NCBI GenBank assembly: GCA_016220085.1
Contig: JACRIN010000072.1
Span: forward strand, 1-64,000
From: Planctomycetota bacterium
GTDB taxonomy: Bacteria; Planctomycetota; UBA1135; GCA-002686595
Direction: 5' to 3'
DNA length: 64,000 bases
Below the pieces are notes generated by a model, which was not told where the DNA came from, searched no databases, and saw nothing but the letters and a program-made list of their open reading frames with translations. The translations under genes and the position numbers were made by a program. Below, one piece after another: positions 16,853-24,875 of this stretch. The stretch's first letter is position 1. Every line of letters starts with the position of its first letter.

Positions 16853-17491
16853 TCAGGAGGTTTGAGAGGACCCTTGGGAGTCCTGGTTCCAGCGGCTGTG
16901 GAACCGCGTCATCGTCCCGGCGAGGTCTCCGCGAGCGAGCCAGTCGAGCAGAGCGTCGGCTGCATTCGCAGTCGCGATCTCCGCTTCGACCAGCGCGTTC
17001 TTGTCGAACTTCGTCAGCACGTGGCGCGCCGCATCGGTTCTCGGGCGGCCGATCCCCACGCGCAGGCGCGGAAAGCGGTCGGAGCCGAGCTCGTTCAAGA
17101 TGGATTCCATGCCCCGGTGGCCCGCGGTTCCGCCGTGGGGGCGGATGCGCAGAGCGCCGAGCGCGAGATCGAGCTCGTCGTAAACGACGAACACGTTCTC
17201 GATCGGCACGCCGAAGCGGCGGACCAACGGAGCGACCGCCTTGCCCGACAGGTTCATGAAAGTCAGCGGCTTCACCAGGAGCCCCTCCCCGCCAGAGTCT
17301 GACGGTGCGCTTCGCGGCGCGGGTGCCCAGAGGAAGTTCGCCGGTCCTTCGTGGCCCGGGAGCGAGGCGGCGGTTCGAAAGATCGACTTCCCGCGCGCGG
17401 CGAGGGCGTCCAGCACGTGAAAGCCGACGTTGTGCGGCGTCCACTCGTACTCCGGTCCGGGATTGCCGAGGCCGACGACGAGCTTGTGCAT
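16853..17491 (-). CDS. pth: Peptidyl-tRNA hydrolase
   Basis: 212 residues. It recycles peptidyl-tRNAs that fall off stalled ribosomes. The start at 17491 gives the canonical opening MHKLVVGLGNPGPEYEWTPHN. Catalytic residues N10, H20, N80 and D105 are conserved (PHNVGF, KPLTFMN, VYDELDL). The position equivalent to E. coli N114, a substrate-binding residue, is R126 (GTAGHRGMES). A Gly/Ser/Ala-rich insertion lies at 55-70. It sits between rplY and rpsF on the same strand; the rplY-pth pair is common in bacteria. Confidence 0.96.
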   Translation of the reverse strand: MHKLVVGLGNPGPEYEWTPHNVGFHVLDALAARGKSIFRTAASLPGHEGPANFLWAPAPRSAPSDSGGEGLLVKPLTFMNLSGKAVAPLVRRFGVPIENVFVVYDELDLALGALRIRPHGGTAGHRGMESILNELGSDRFPRLRVGIGRPRTDAARHVLTKFDKNALVEAEIATANAADALLDWLARGDLAGTMTRFHSRWNQDSQGSSQTS

Positions 17492-17559
17492 GGCGGAGCT
17501 CAGCGCGTGGAACGAGAAGGCCCGCGCGGGCGAGGCTTGCTCGCTCGAGCGGGCCGAGG

Positions 17560-17565
17560 ATTGTA
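17560..17565 (-). promoter_or_regulatory. -10-like hexamer TACAAT between rplY and pth
   Basis: TACAAT (one mismatch to TATAAT) lies on the minus strand with TTGCGT as a weak -35 at 16 bp spacing. It could give pth and the ribosomal-protein genes a promoter of their own, with a leader of about 60 nt. The evidence is hexamer matching only. Confidence 0.4.
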
Positions 17566-17617
17566 CGGATGGCCCGCGGGGACGCAAGGACGCGTCCGGC
17601 GGACCACCGAGCGGCGA

Positions 17618-18346
17618 CTACTTCTTGTCGCCGCCCTTCTTGTCGCCCGCGGCCGGTCCAGCGCCCTTCGCGGGGGCGGCGCCCTTCGCGGGAGCCGCGC
17701 CTGCGGCCGGAGCCGCGCCCGCGACCGGAGCCGCGCCTGCGGCGGCCGGAGTCGCGGCGGCGGTGCCTTCGGCCGGAGCCACTTCGGGCGCCGGGCCGAG
17801 GTCGACCTTGAGCTCGCTGATGCGCGCGACCAGCGTGTCCGCCGGCGTGACGAGTTCGACGCTCGCCGGCAACTTCAGCGCGGTCGCGAGCACCGAGGCG
17901 CCGATCTCGAGGTCCGCGATCGAGCATTCGATCTCGTCGGGGATGTCGAGCGGCAGCGCGCGCACGGTGACGTGCGTGATCATGTGGTTGAGCACGCCCT
18001 TCGAGTGGCCGACGAACGAGATCTCGACTTCGACGTCGGTCTTCTTCGTCAGGTCGACGCGGCGGAACTCGATGTGGTCGATGCGCTCACCGAACACGTT
18101 CCAGTCGAGGTGCCGGACCAGCGCGGTCTCCGACTTGCCGCTGAGCTGGAGCTCGTACACGTGCTGGTGCTGACGACGCGACGTCAAGAAGGCCGCTTCG
18201 TCGATCGAGAGATCGACGTGGGGCTTGCCTTCCTGGGCTTCGATCATCGCGGGGATGCGGCCCTCGGCGCGCAGATTGCGCGCCGAGCGGGTGCCGAGCT
18301 TGGTGCGCGGCTCGGCCTTGAGGACGCCAACGTTCTTGTTGCTCAT
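17618..18346 (-). CDS. rplY: 50S ribosomal protein L25/general stress protein Ctc
   Basis: 242 residues. The N-terminal 5S-rRNA-binding domain (VGVLKAEPRTKLGTRSARNLRAEGRIPA) is followed by the TL5/Ctc beta-domain (LDIPDEIECSIADLEIGASVLA). The last ~55 residues are a low-complexity tail of Ala, Gly and Pro with repeated AGAAP and AKGAAP units, ending in GDKKGGDKK. Such Ala-rich tails occur in other high-GC L25 proteins, but its function is unknown. It follows prs by 38 bp; the prs-rplY-pth order is widespread. Confidence 0.95.
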   Translation of the reverse strand: MSNKNVGVLKAEPRTKLGTRSARNLRAEGRIPAMIEAQEGKPHVDLSIDEAAFLTSRRQHQHVYELQLSGKSETALVRHLDWNVFGERIDHIEFRRVDLTKKTDVEVEISFVGHSKGVLNHMITHVTVRALPLDIPDEIECSIADLEIGASVLATALKLPASVELVTPADTLVARISELKVDLGPAPEVAPAEGTAAATPAAAGAAPVAGAAPAAGAAPAKGAAPAKGAGPAAGDKKGGDKK

Positions 18347-18384
18347 GACTTCGTTCTCCGATCGGGTCGGTAGGTGCTGTGTGC

Positions 18385-19326
18385 TCAGTCGAAGAGCGAG
18401 CTGACCGACTCGCTCCGGTGGATGTTGAGGATGGCTCGCGCCAAAAGCGGCGCGATCGAAACGATCTCGATGCGTTCCGGGAGCTTCTCCCGGCGCGGAA
18501 TCGAGTCGGTGATCAGGACGCGGTCCGCCGGGCACGCCGCGAGGCGCTCCAGAGCGGGCCCGCAGAACACCGCGTGCGAAACGGCGATCACGATCTTCTG
18601 CGCGCCGTGATCGCGCACGATCCGCGCTGCCTCGGTGATCGAGCCGCCGGTCGAGATCATGTCGTCGATGATGATCACGTTGCGGCCTTCGACCTCGCCG
18701 ATGACGTGCTCGACGGCGATCTCCGCGCCCGAGATGCGGCGCTTGTCGACGATCGCGAGGTCCGCGCCGAGCGACTTGGCCCAGGATCGCGCCATCTTGA
18801 TGCCGCCGACGTCGGGCGAGATCACTACCGGGTTGCCGAGGTCGATGCGCCGGGCCGCGTCGAGCAACACCGGCTTCGCGTAGAGGTGATCGACGGGGAT
18901 GTCGAAGAAGCCCTGGATCTGCGCGGCGTGCATGTCGAGCGCGAGCACGCGGTTCGCGCCGGCGGTGACCAACGAGTTGGCGACCACCTTGGCGCTGATC
19001 GGCACGCGGCCTTCGTCCTTGCGATCCTTGCGCGCGTAGCCGTAGTACGGCATCACCGTGGTGATCCGACCGGCGCTCGCGCGGCGCAGCGTGTCGATCA
19101 AGAGCAGGAGCTCGCACCAATTCTCATTGACCGGCGGGCACGTCGGCTGGATGACGAACACGTCGCCGCCGCGGATGTCGTCGTGGATCTTGATGTCGAT
19201 CTCACCGTCCGGGAACCGGCCGACGTGGGCGTTCGCGAGCGGGAGGTCGAGCGATCGGCTGATCGCCTTCGACAACTCCGGGTGCGCGGTGCCCGAGATC
19301 AGGATCAGACGTTCGTTGTAGGCCAA
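18385..19326 (-). CDS. prs: Ribose-phosphate pyrophosphokinase (PRPP synthase)
   Basis: 313 residues with a TTG start. No ATG or GTG gives a sensible N terminus, whereas TTG at 19326-19324 follows GAGGAGA and yields (M)AYNERLILISG, matching the family length of about 315. Motifs are NAHVGRFPDGEI, MPYYGYARKDRK (ATP site), and the PRPP loop NVIIIDDMISTGGSITEAA. The enzyme makes PRPP from ribose-5-phosphate and ATP for purine, pyrimidine, His, Trp and NAD synthesis. It begins 10 bp after the glmU stop; glmU-prs is a common gene pair. Confidence 0.97.
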   Translation of the reverse strand: MAYNERLILISGTAHPELSKAISRSLDLPLANAHVGRFPDGEIDIKIHDDIRGGDVFVIQPTCPPVNENWCELLLLIDTLRRASAGRITTVMPYYGYARKDRKDEGRVPISAKVVANSLVTAGANRVLALDMHAAQIQGFFDIPVDHLYAKPVLLDAARRIDLGNPVVISPDVGGIKMARSWAKSLGADLAIVDKRRISGAEIAVEHVIGEVEGRNVIIIDDMISTGGSITEAARIVRDHGAQKIVIAVSHAVFCGPALERLAACPADRVLITDSIPRREKLPERIEIVSIAPLLARAILNIHRSESVSSLFD

Positions 19327-19336
19327 GTCGCTCTCC

Positions 19337-20635
19337 TCAAGGTGCTGCGCCCGGCGCTCCGCCCGACGACTTGTCCAGTTTGCGCGCGGGGACCCCGATC
19401 CAGGTCTCCCCCGCCGGAATGTCCGAACCACGCTTCACGACGGCGCCCGCGCCGGTGGTCGCGCCGCGGCCGACCTTGACCGGAGCGACCAGCACCGTGC
19501 CCGAGCCGACGAACGCGCCGGCCTCGACGATCGAGCGGTGCTTCAGCTTGCCGTCGTAGTTCGCGAACACGGTGCCCGCGCCGATGTTGACCTTCTCGCC
19601 GAGCTCGGCGTCGCCGACGTAGGCGAGATGCTTCGCCTTCGCGCGCGGTCCGAAGCGCGCGTTCTTGGTCTCGACGAAGTTTCCGACCGCGGCGCCGTCG
19701 GCGAGCACCGTCCCCGAGCGCAAGTGCGCGAACGGACCGACCTCGCAGCCTTCGCCGATCTTGACGCCGGAGCGGATCACCGAGCAGGGCTGCACGTGGG
19801 TACGAGCCCCGATCTCGACGCCCCAATCGATGTACGTGGTCGCCGGATCCTCGATCCAAACGCCGCGGAGCATGTGCTCTTCCAGCACGCGATGTTGGAG
19901 CACGCTGCGCGCTTCGGCGAGGTGCACCAACGTGTTGACACCGATCGCCTCGCGCTCGTCCGCGAGCACCAACGCCGCCACGCGCTTCTGCTCGGCGACC
20001 AACCGACCGACGACGTCGGTCAGGTAGTACTCCTTCTGCGCGTTGTCGTTCGTGAGGCCCGGCAGGTGCCGAACCAGGTCGCGACCGGTGAAGGCATAGA
20101 CGCCGAGGTTGACCTCGGAGAGCGCGAGCTCCTGCGGTGTCGCGTCCTTCTGCTCGACGATGCGCAGGACCGCGCCGTCGGAGCGGCGGACGATCCGGCC
20201 GAAGCCGCGCGGATCCGCGGGCTCGGCGGTCAGCATCGCCGCGCCGCCTCCGGTGCCCGCGTGCGCTTCGACCAAGCGCGATAGGCTCTCGCGCGAGAGC
20301 AGCGGCATGTCGCCGTACAGCACGCAGACGACGCCCGGATCGGCGCCGAGCTATTGCAAGCAGCATTGCAGCGCGTGACCGGTCCCCTTCTGCGGCTCCT
20401 GGCGCACGAAGCGCAAGCGACCGCGCGGGTCGAGGCCGGCCGCCGCCTTCTGCACGTCGTCGGCGCCGTGTCCGACGACGACGATCACGCGTTCGGGCTC
20501 GAGCGCGAGCGCCTGGTCGACGACCCACGCGAGCAGCGGACGGCCGAGCAACGGCGCGAGCACCTTCGGCGCCGCCGTCTTCATCCGGGTACCCTGCCCG
20601 GCGGCCAGGATCACGACGGTATCGGGCCGGGGCAT
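19337..20635 (-). pseudogene. glmU: glmU (GlcNAc-1-P uridyltransferase / GlcN-1-P acetyltransferase) interrupted by an amber codon
   Basis: A 432-codon reading frame with one internal TAG (20353-20351, codon 95) between GTGHALQCCLQ and LGADPGVVCVLYGDMPLL. Everything else is intact. There is the nucleotide loop LAAGQGTRM, then QKEYYLTDVV, and the acetyltransferase beta-helix with AKHLAYVGDAELGEKVNIGAGT, NYDGK and TWIGVPARK. GlmU makes UDP-GlcNAc, the substrate of LpxA and of peptidoglycan synthesis, and is normally essential. The reading frame does not shift at the stop. TAG also terminates ileS here, so it is a real stop codon in this genome. A sequencing or assembly error (CAG to TAG), stop-codon readthrough, or expression as two pieces are the candidates. 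The downstream piece has no ribosome-binding site before its first ATG. Confidence 0.85.
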
Positions 20636-20694
20636 GGGACGGGCTCGGACGTTGGACGGATGGGGGGCGATCAGACCGGCAAAGGGCCAAAGGT

Positions 20695-20722
20695 TTTAGA
20701 AAGGGGGGCGCGAGTTGTCAAT
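20695..20722 (-). promoter_or_regulatory. Probable promoter of the glmU-prs operon (TTGACA, 16 bp, TCTAAA)
   Basis: On the minus strand a perfect TTGACA (20722-20717) is followed by TCTAAA (20700-20695) after 16 bp, inside a short AT-rich patch that stands out from its GC-rich surroundings. The predicted start lies about 50 nt before the glmU ATG. Confidence 0.55.
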
Positions 20723-20824
20723 CGCGCGCCCCTTCCGACCGCTCCGCCGTGGTTGTGATGACCGCCATCCCGCCAGCCAGCCAGCCCTTCGTTGCGGCGT
20801 GCGCCTGCGCGCCTGCGAGCGAGC

Positions 20825-20870
20825 GAGCGCGCGCGCCGGCCGTCGTCCGACCGGTCCGACGCGCGCGCTC
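20825..20870 (-). terminator. GC-rich stem-loop after the DxNxDGD-repeat gene
   Basis: An 11-bp perfect stem (20825-20835 with 20860-20870, GAGCGCGCGCG and its complement) with a 24-nt loop lies 7 bp past the stop codon at 20878. No U-tract follows on the minus strand, so it may stabilise mRNA or act weakly as a terminator. Confidence 0.4.
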
Positions 20871-20877
20871 CATCCAT

Positions 20878-23064
20878 CTATGGAGCGATGGTCAGACGGA
20901 TCGCGTCGGTCAGGCTGACGTAGTTGCCGGCGGCGTCGAACGGGTCGCGGCTGACGAACTGGCCGCAGACCTCGACGCCGATCGCGAGCTCGGGATCCTG
21001 CCCGCTCTCGATGTAGGCCTCGAAGTTGAACGCGATCGCGCCTCCGCAGGCCCCGACGCCTCCGCCGGTCACGCCGAGCGGCGAGCGCTTGTGCGGCGCC
21101 TTCGAGCACAGGGTTCCGCCCGCGAACGGCGCCGCGTCCGGTCCTCCGAGCCCGTACCAGAACACCACGTTCTTGTGCATCAGCATCTGCGTCGCGAACA
21201 GGTAGAGCATCTGGTCGTCCGACAGGAACGCGGTGCCCGAGCTACCGATCGAGGGCACGCACCCCGCCGAGTTCGGCTTCCCGGTGCAGTAGACCGTCGG
21301 AGGCACGCCGCCGAACACGACGTGCGCGACGAGATCGGCGTGGTCGAAGTCGCCGTTCAAGTCGACGCCCTCCCCGCCCTCGTCGACGAGCGCGAGCACG
21401 AAGTTCCCGGCGTACGCGAGCCCACCGACCGCGAACGACGCTCCGGCGAGCGAACTGAAGCCGAAGGGCTGGATCACCATCACCGAGTCGACGAGATCGC
21501 CGTCCTGATTCGCGTCGACGCCCTGCGCGTCCTCGCTGACGACAAAGGCGATCCGATCGCCGGCGATCGAGGCGGCGAGCGCGGGCTCGGTCGCGACGCC
21601 CAGGCTCGCCCCGGATTGCGCGGTCGCGTCGAGCGCATAGAGCACGTCGTCGAACACGTCGCCGTCGCCGTTGAGGTCGCCGGCGCCCTGCTGCATCTCG
21701 CTGACATAGACGAGGGCCCGTCCGCCTTCGCCGCCCGAGAACTTGCCGATCGTGCCGAGGTTGACCGACGTCGCGCTGCCCGCATCGAACACGCCGATCA
21801 CCGTGTCGACGGTGTCGCCGTCGCCGTTGCGGTCGTGCTTGGCTTGCGCGGTCTCGTCGACCCACACGGCGAAGCGCTGGCCATCGGTGACGAAGAGCGG
21901 CGCGGCGCCGGTCGAGATCGCCAGGCGCGCGTTGACCACGTTGCCGCTCGCGAGATCGACGAGGTGCAGCACCTTGTCGGCCGCGCTCGTGTCACCGTCG
22001 CCGTTCAGGTCCCCCGCGCCCTGCGCGGCTTCCCCCACGATCGCAACGAGCCACGGTCCTTCGAGGACCGGCGCAGCCACGACGGCGAGACCGAGCGAGG
22101 TGCTGATGCCCGTCGACAGATTCGAGGAAACCAGCACGTTGTCGCTGGTGTCGCCGTCGCCGTTGAGGTCGAGGCCGGCGTTGTTGCTCTCCGAGACGCG
22201 GAAGATCCCGGTGGAGCCCGAGATCGCCGCCGAGATCACCGCTTGGCCGAGCGAGTGCACGCTGCCGTGCGCGCGATCGAAGACGTGCGCGATCGCGTCG
22301 CTGGTGTCGCCGTCGCCGTTGAGATCGAGCTTGCCCTCGTCGTTCTCGTTGACGCCGGCGATGGCGTAGTTGCCGGCGATCGCGAGCGTCGCACTGTCGA
22401 TCGCGAGCCCGACGGCGTCGAGCACACCGCTGCCGGCGTCGAACACGAACCAGACCTCGTCGATCTTGTCGCCGTCGCCGTTCAAGTCGGTGTTGCCCTG
22501 CTTGCCCTCGCGCACCGCGAACGTCGCGTGCCCGCCGTCGACCACGAGCGACGTCGGCACCGCGGCGAGTCCGAGGTTCAGCGCCAGGGCGGAGCCGAAC
22601 GGAACCACGTGCAGGATGAGATCGTCCTTGTCGCCGTCGGCGTTCAGATCGCTCTGGCCCTGCGCGGCCTCGTCGACGAAGAACCACGCGTAGTCGCCGT
22701 CGAAGCGCACCGGAGCGGCGTCATCCAGCGCCGCGCCGAGCACCAGGAGCTCTCCGGTCGAGACGTCGTACGTCGCGAGCACCTCGTCGAGCGCGTCGGT
22801 GTCGCCGTTCAGGCTGGTCGCGTTCTGCGCGCTCTCCGACAAGCGCAACAGCGCGTGCGTGCCGACGAGGCGGACCTCGACCGCCGCTCGACCGAGATTG
22901 GTCAGTCCGCCGGTTTCGGCGAGCGGCCCGGGAAGTGCCGCGGGCGCCCCCGGATCTCGGTCGCCCGTATCACCGCCGCGTGCCTCCCCCGTGACGTTCA
23001 GCGCGTGAGCCGCACCTGCGAAGAGTGCAATCGCTACGCTCGCGGAACGAATCCAAGTCTGCAT
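20878..23064 (-). CDS. Secreted protein with ten DxNxDGD calcium-loop repeats and a planctomycete-type C-terminal domain
   Basis: 728 residues. A signal peptide (1-21, ending AAHA) is followed by about ten repeats of ~60 residues. Each has an acidic loop such as DLNGDGDTSDAI, preceded by a V..E..QG strand and followed by an hVFD strand. The loops resemble dockerin or thrombospondin-3 calcium sites. The last ~130 residues differ. They run from YCTGKPNSAGCVPSIGSSG through LFATQ, VFWYGLGGPDAAPFAGGTLC and APHKRSP to FNFEAYIESG and DPFDAAGNYVSLTDAIRLTI, with paired Cys. I recognise this as a C-terminal module recurring in exported proteins of some deep-branching Planctomycetota, probably for surface attachment or export. 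The function is unknown. GGAAGAG precedes the start. Confidence 0.85.
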   Translation of the reverse strand: MQTWIRSASVAIALFAGAAHALNVTGEARGGDTGDRDPGAPAALPGPLAETGGLTNLGRAAVEVRLVGTHALLRLSESAQNATSLNGDTDALDEVLATYDVSTGELLVLGAALDDAAPVRFDGDYAWFFVDEAAQGQSDLNADGDKDDLILHVVPFGSALALNLGLAAVPTSLVVDGGHATFAVREGKQGNTDLNGDGDKIDEVWFVFDAGSGVLDAVGLAIDSATLAIAGNYAIAGVNENDEGKLDLNGDGDTSDAIAHVFDRAHGSVHSLGQAVISAAISGSTGIFRVSESNNAGLDLNGDGDTSDNVLVSSNLSTGISTSLGLAVVAAPVLEGPWLVAIVGEAAQGAGDLNGDGDTSAADKVLHLVDLASGNVVNARLAISTGAAPLFVTDGQRFAVWVDETAQAKHDRNGDGDTVDTVIGVFDAGSATSVNLGTIGKFSGGEGGRALVYVSEMQQGAGDLNGDGDVFDDVLYALDATAQSGASLGVATEPALAASIAGDRIAFVVSEDAQGVDANQDGDLVDSVMVIQPFGFSSLAGASFAVGGLAYAGNFVLALVDEGGEGVDLNGDFDHADLVAHVVFGGVPPTVYCTGKPNSAGCVPSIGSSGTAFLSDDQMLYLFATQMLMHKNVVFWYGLGGPDAAPFAGGTLCSKAPHKRSPLGVTGGGVGACGGAIAFNFEAYIESGQDPELAIGVEVCGQFVSRDPFDAAGNYVSLTDAIRLTIAP

Positions 23065-23394
23065 GGACTCTCTTCCTTTCTCGCGCGGTCTGCTCGCGCG
23101 TACTCGATCCCTAGAGGGTCACGAAGCGACGGTTGACACGTACTTTCGCATTGCGTCATTCGAGTTCTCTCGCGCGCGAATCGAGCTGTTCGCGACCGCA
23201 CGAATCGTGATCGAAGCCGCTCGGAGCTCGCGATTTCCGAGCGCAGGCGATTTTCGACCGGCGCGAACACGCTCCCTCGTGCCGACTCGCACCGAACGCG
23301 CGAGATCCCTCGATCGGTCGAACCCGCCAGGGGGAGCGCGCCGTGTTGCCCGTTGCAGTCGCCCTTGTTTCCCCGTCCCCCGGGAGACTCCTCG
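23065..23394. other. Divergent intergenic region
   Basis: This is spacer between a minus-strand gene starting at 23064 and plus-strand material beginning at 23395. It is somewhat richer in A and T than its surroundings and should hold the promoter of the 728-residue secreted protein. A TTGACA occurs on the plus strand at 23133-23138 without a convincing -10. No RNA gene was recognised. Confidence 0.4.
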
Positions 23395-23496
23395 ATGCAT
23401 CTTCACCCAGCTCCGTTGGTCGTGCTCCCCGCCGACAACCGTGTCGAGCGGCTGATCGACTTCGACCACGACGGTTGGACCGACCTGCTTTCGAGT
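23395..23496 (+). pseudogene. Possible remnant of an FG-GAP/VCBS-type gene
   Basis: From an ATG at 23395 the plus strand encodes about 34 residues containing VERLIDFDHDGWTDLLSS, a good match to a single FG-GAP/VCBS calcium-binding blade (DxDxDGxxDLL). The downstream sequence in the same frame turns into an Arg-rich run that is the shadow of the next gene. Either a gene fragment survives here or the match is chance. Two intact genes with such repeats lie nearby (28208-30355 and 56446-57618), so a duplicated remnant is plausible. Confidence 0.3.
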
Positions 23497-23581
23497 CGGA
23501 CCGCACGCCGCAGGCGTCCTCAGACGTTCACGGCGCGCGCTCTTTCGGAGCGGAAGCGCGCGTGTTGGAATCGCGCGACGC

Positions 23582-24151
23582 ATGCGCATCGTGCTGACCG
23601 GCGGCCCCCACGCGGGCAAGACCACGTTGATCGACGCTCTCGCGCGGCGCGGCGAGCGCGTCGTGCCCGAAGTGGCGATCGAAGTGATCGCGGACCTGCG
23701 GCGCGAGCTCGGCGACGACGCGGCGACCGCGTGGCGGCGCGCGCACGCGACCGAGTTCCAAGAGCGCATCGCCGTGAAGCAGCTCGCGCTGGAGGCCGCG
23801 CTGCGCCTCGCGCCGGGCGAGCGTGTGTTCTTCGATCGCGGGCTGTTCGACGGGCTCGCGTACTGCCGCCTCGCGAACGTCCCGGCGCCGCGGACGGTCG
23901 AGGCCGAGCGCTCGCGCCGACGCTACGACCTGGTCGTGCTCTGCGAGCTCGTGCTGCCGTTCACCGACCGCGCCGGCACCGGGCGCACGTCGGACCTGGC
24001 GCGCGCGCAGACGATCGAAGCGGCGCTGGCGGCGGTCTGGACCGAGCTCGGCTATCCGCTGCTCCGGTTGCCCTCCTCGCTGACCGTCGCCGAGCGCCAA
24101 GCGCTCCTCCTGGGAAGAATCGCGTCCCTGGGCCCCGCGCGGGCCCTCTGA
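23582..24151 (+). CDS. Small P-loop NTPase (AAA-type, Ttd14/NadR-like)
   Basis: 189 residues. Walker A is GGPHAGKTT (7-15). It is followed by a VVPEVAIEVI segment, FFDRGLFDGLAYC (Walker B-like, D in FDRG), and a YDLVVLCE strand. This layout, one P-loop with an acidic FDRG strand and no helicase motifs, is that of the small ATP/GTP-binding kinase-like AAA_28 proteins, of which the substrate is mostly unknown. A nucleotide or metabolite kinase is possible. It is followed 58 bp later by the CBS protein on the same strand. Confidence 0.75.
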   Translation: MRIVLTGGPHAGKTTLIDALARRGERVVPEVAIEVIADLRRELGDDAATAWRRAHATEFQERIAVKQLALEAALRLAPGERVFFDRGLFDGLAYCRLANVPAPRTVEAERSRRRYDLVVLCELVLPFTDRAGTGRTSDLARAQTIEAALAAVWTELGYPLLRLPSSLTVAERQALLLGRIASLGPARAL

Positions 24152-24209
24152 GCGCTCGGCGTCGGTCCGGCGCTTCACCCGCGAGGCGGCGACGGCCGAT
24201 CGAGGGACC

Positions 24210-24875
24210 ATGCTGGTCCGCCACCTGATGTCCCGAGGTGTGTTCACCGTCCGCGAGGACGAGACCTGCCGCGACGTGCTCGAGCTCTTCCGCCGCGAAC
24301 GCATCCGGCGCGCTCCGGTCGTGCGCGGCGACGCGCAAGAGCTCTGCGGCATCCTGAGCGAGCGCGACATCCTGCGCGTGATGCCGACCTCGGTCGCGAT
24401 GATCGAGTGCGCGATCGAGCGCGGCATCGCGAGCCCGAAGGTCGCGGTCGCGATGACCCAGCACGTGCTGACCGTCGCCCCCGACCGGCACGTCGAAGAA
24501 GCCGCGAACCTGATGTACCTCCGGCGCATCGGCGCCGTGCCGGTGGTCGACGACGGCAAGCTCGTCGGCATGCTCACCGAGACCGACGTGTTCCGCGCGT
24601 ACGTGACGCTCTGGCGCGACGACGCGACGTTGCGCGTCACGCTCACCGATCCGCACAGCGACGACCGCGCGCGTCAGCCCGACGAGCCGCTCCGCATCGC
24701 GCTCGCGCTCGAGCTGCACGTCACCGGCCTGAACACGTACGACGCGCCGGGCGGCGTCAAACTGACGTCGTTGCGCGTCAGCGGCGCGCGAGTGAACGAG
24801 CTCCCCGAACGGCTCAGTGCGCGCGGCTGGACGCTGCTCGAAGTCGAGCGCCGCGACATCGCGAAGGTCGCCTGA
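24210..24875 (+). CDS. Tandem CBS-domain protein
   Basis: 221 residues. Two CBS motifs fill residues 1-135 (MSRGVFTVREDETCRDVLELF with CGILSERDIL, and MTQHVLTVAPDRHVEEAANLM with LVGMLTETDVF). They form a Bateman module that usually binds AMP, ATP or similar ligands. The C-terminal 80 residues (RIALALELHVTGLNTYDAPGG, LRVSGARVNELPERL) look like a divergent ACT-type fold, but that is less certain. A GAGGGA site precedes the start. Its stop codon directly abuts the convergent acyl-CoA dehydrogenase gene. It is probably a sensor or regulator; the target is unknown. Confidence 0.82.
   Translation: MLVRHLMSRGVFTVREDETCRDVLELFRRERIRRAPVVRGDAQELCGILSERDILRVMPTSVAMIECAIERGIASPKVAVAMTQHVLTVAPDRHVEEAANLMYLRRIGAVPVVDDGKLVGMLTETDVFRAYVTLWRDDATLRVTLTDPHSDDRARQPDEPLRIALALELHVTGLNTYDAPGGVKLTSLRVSGARVNELPERLSARGWTLLEVERRDIAKVA

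Noticed and set aside
23133..23138. TTGACA on the plus strand as a promoter for the P-loop NTPase gene
   Set aside because: No acceptable -10 lies 15-19 bp downstream, and the gene begins about 440 bp away.
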